From NCBI GenBank assembly GCA_016748015.1, contig JAAOMT010000690.1, positions 266,220 to 330,219 on the forward strand: DNA of 64,000 nt, given 5' to 3'. The stretch is from Geosiphon pyriformis. Taxonomy: Eukaryota; Glomeromycota; Glomeromycetes; Archaeosporales; Geosiphonaceae. Under the pieces are notes generated by a model that saw nothing but the letters and a program-made list of their open reading frames with translations, searched no databases and was not told the DNA's origin. Below, piece by piece: positions 63,248 through 64,000 of this stretch. A program made the position numbers and the translations under genes. The stretch's first letter is position 1, and each line of letters opens with the position of its first letter.

Positions 63248-64000
63248 GGCTTTTAAAAAGTATTTTGAACCCTTTGAGTTGTTGTAAGAATTTAGGCTAG
63301 CTAGTTTTATATTCTTATTAAAACCTTCAAGTTATTTTTAAACAGCCAAAATTTTAAGGTTATTTAATAAACATGTTTATAAAATCTGCAATAGATTAAT
63401 CCCTTGCAACTTGGGATTGATTTAATACTTGCTTTCCAATTAATGAGCACAACTCCTTGGCCGGACAGATTTGCCAGAATTTAGCGACCAATTGTGCAGT
63501 TATTTCTATACTATTTGCATACAATCCTTCGCATTTTGCATATTTTGGGAGTTCCTTCTAAATTCTTATTAAGCTTTAAGTGCTAAAATGATTCTCGTCA
63601 TAATCAGGTCGACGGATCCCATGATTTCATAAGGTTTTTAACCTGATTTTAAACATTTCATCGGAGATAACGAACTGGGTAGAACAATAAATTTCTTTAA
63701 AATATAATTTAAAATATTAATCACCACAAGGAGCGTTTTAATAATCGTTTGAATTCTCTGTGAAAAATTTGGTGGCCAAAAAATTTTCTTATTAACATGG
63801 TGTAAGTTTTTGGAAATGAGGTTTATTAAAATCAAGGATTGAAATTATCTATTCATCCACACTACAATGAAACATAGAAAAAAACCAATTTATCAATAGA
63901 CTGATTATTTATAATCTTTATGGTCACTTTCTATATTGATTCATCTAATCTGAGGTTGAATAAATAGAATTTGATCTATTTTTTCCCCCATCTTTTGAAT
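63248..64000. other. Upstream region of the last gene, no further gene
   Basis: Probably holds the promoter of the minus-strand gene starting at 63247. A 65-codon minus frame at 63638-63835 has random-looking composition. Nothing else is seen up to the window end. Confidence 0.6.

Overview
The window looks like nuclear DNA of an early-diverging fungus. The most likely group is the Glomeromycotina (arbuscular mycorrhizal type), but this is inferred from gene families and not proven. Four things point there: very low GC, genes cut by many short GT..AG introns (about 50-130 nt), secreted fungal GDSL/SGNH esterases, and a fungal methyltransferase family whose members share a DGR..WQGNF N-terminal block ahead of the SAM site. 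There is no ribosome-binding-site or operon logic. Most predicted short open frames are chance frames in AT-rich DNA.

Layout. 1-6.2 kb is gene-poor, with a long AAT microsatellite and a few exon-like stretches I could not join. 6.2-7.6 kb (+) is a six-exon seven-helix membrane protein. 7.6-13.2 kb is intergenic and holds a dead Tc1-type transposase. GDSL genes follow at 13.3-14.5 (+), 18.0-19.3 (-) and 23.3-24.6 (-). 25.9-26.7 kb has an unassigned frame and a GC-rich island between short inverted repeats. 27.7-28.4 kb (+) is a small, weakly F-box-like protein. 28.4-43.6 kb is a gene desert, partly of extreme AT content. A fourth GDSL gene lies at 43.6-44.8 (-), in an inverted copy of the first GDSL locus. 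47.1-48.2 kb holds poorly recognised coding remnants and a small unknown gene. 49.1-50.6 kb (+) is a nine-exon short-chain dehydrogenase of carbonyl reductase type. 50.9-52.4 kb (-) is a methyltransferase convergent with it. 53.8-54.6 kb (-) is a tiny membrane protein. 54.6-59.7 kb is another desert. The window ends with two convergent methyltransferase genes at 59.7-61.2 (+) and 61.8-63.2 (-).

How the genes relate. The window is dominated by two small paralogous families under divergence. The four GDSL proteins share an exon plan that includes a 17 or 23 nt microexon. One of them has lost the nucleophile serine and the catalytic histidine while keeping an open frame. The three methyltransferases share splice positions down to a 22 nt last exon. 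All three begin with an MGxxxS myristoylation-like signal and show stepwise decay of the SAM-binding loop. The two outer GDSL loci lie in a roughly 4 kb inverted duplication, about 31 kb apart. I found no CRISPR, rRNA or convincing tRNA gene.
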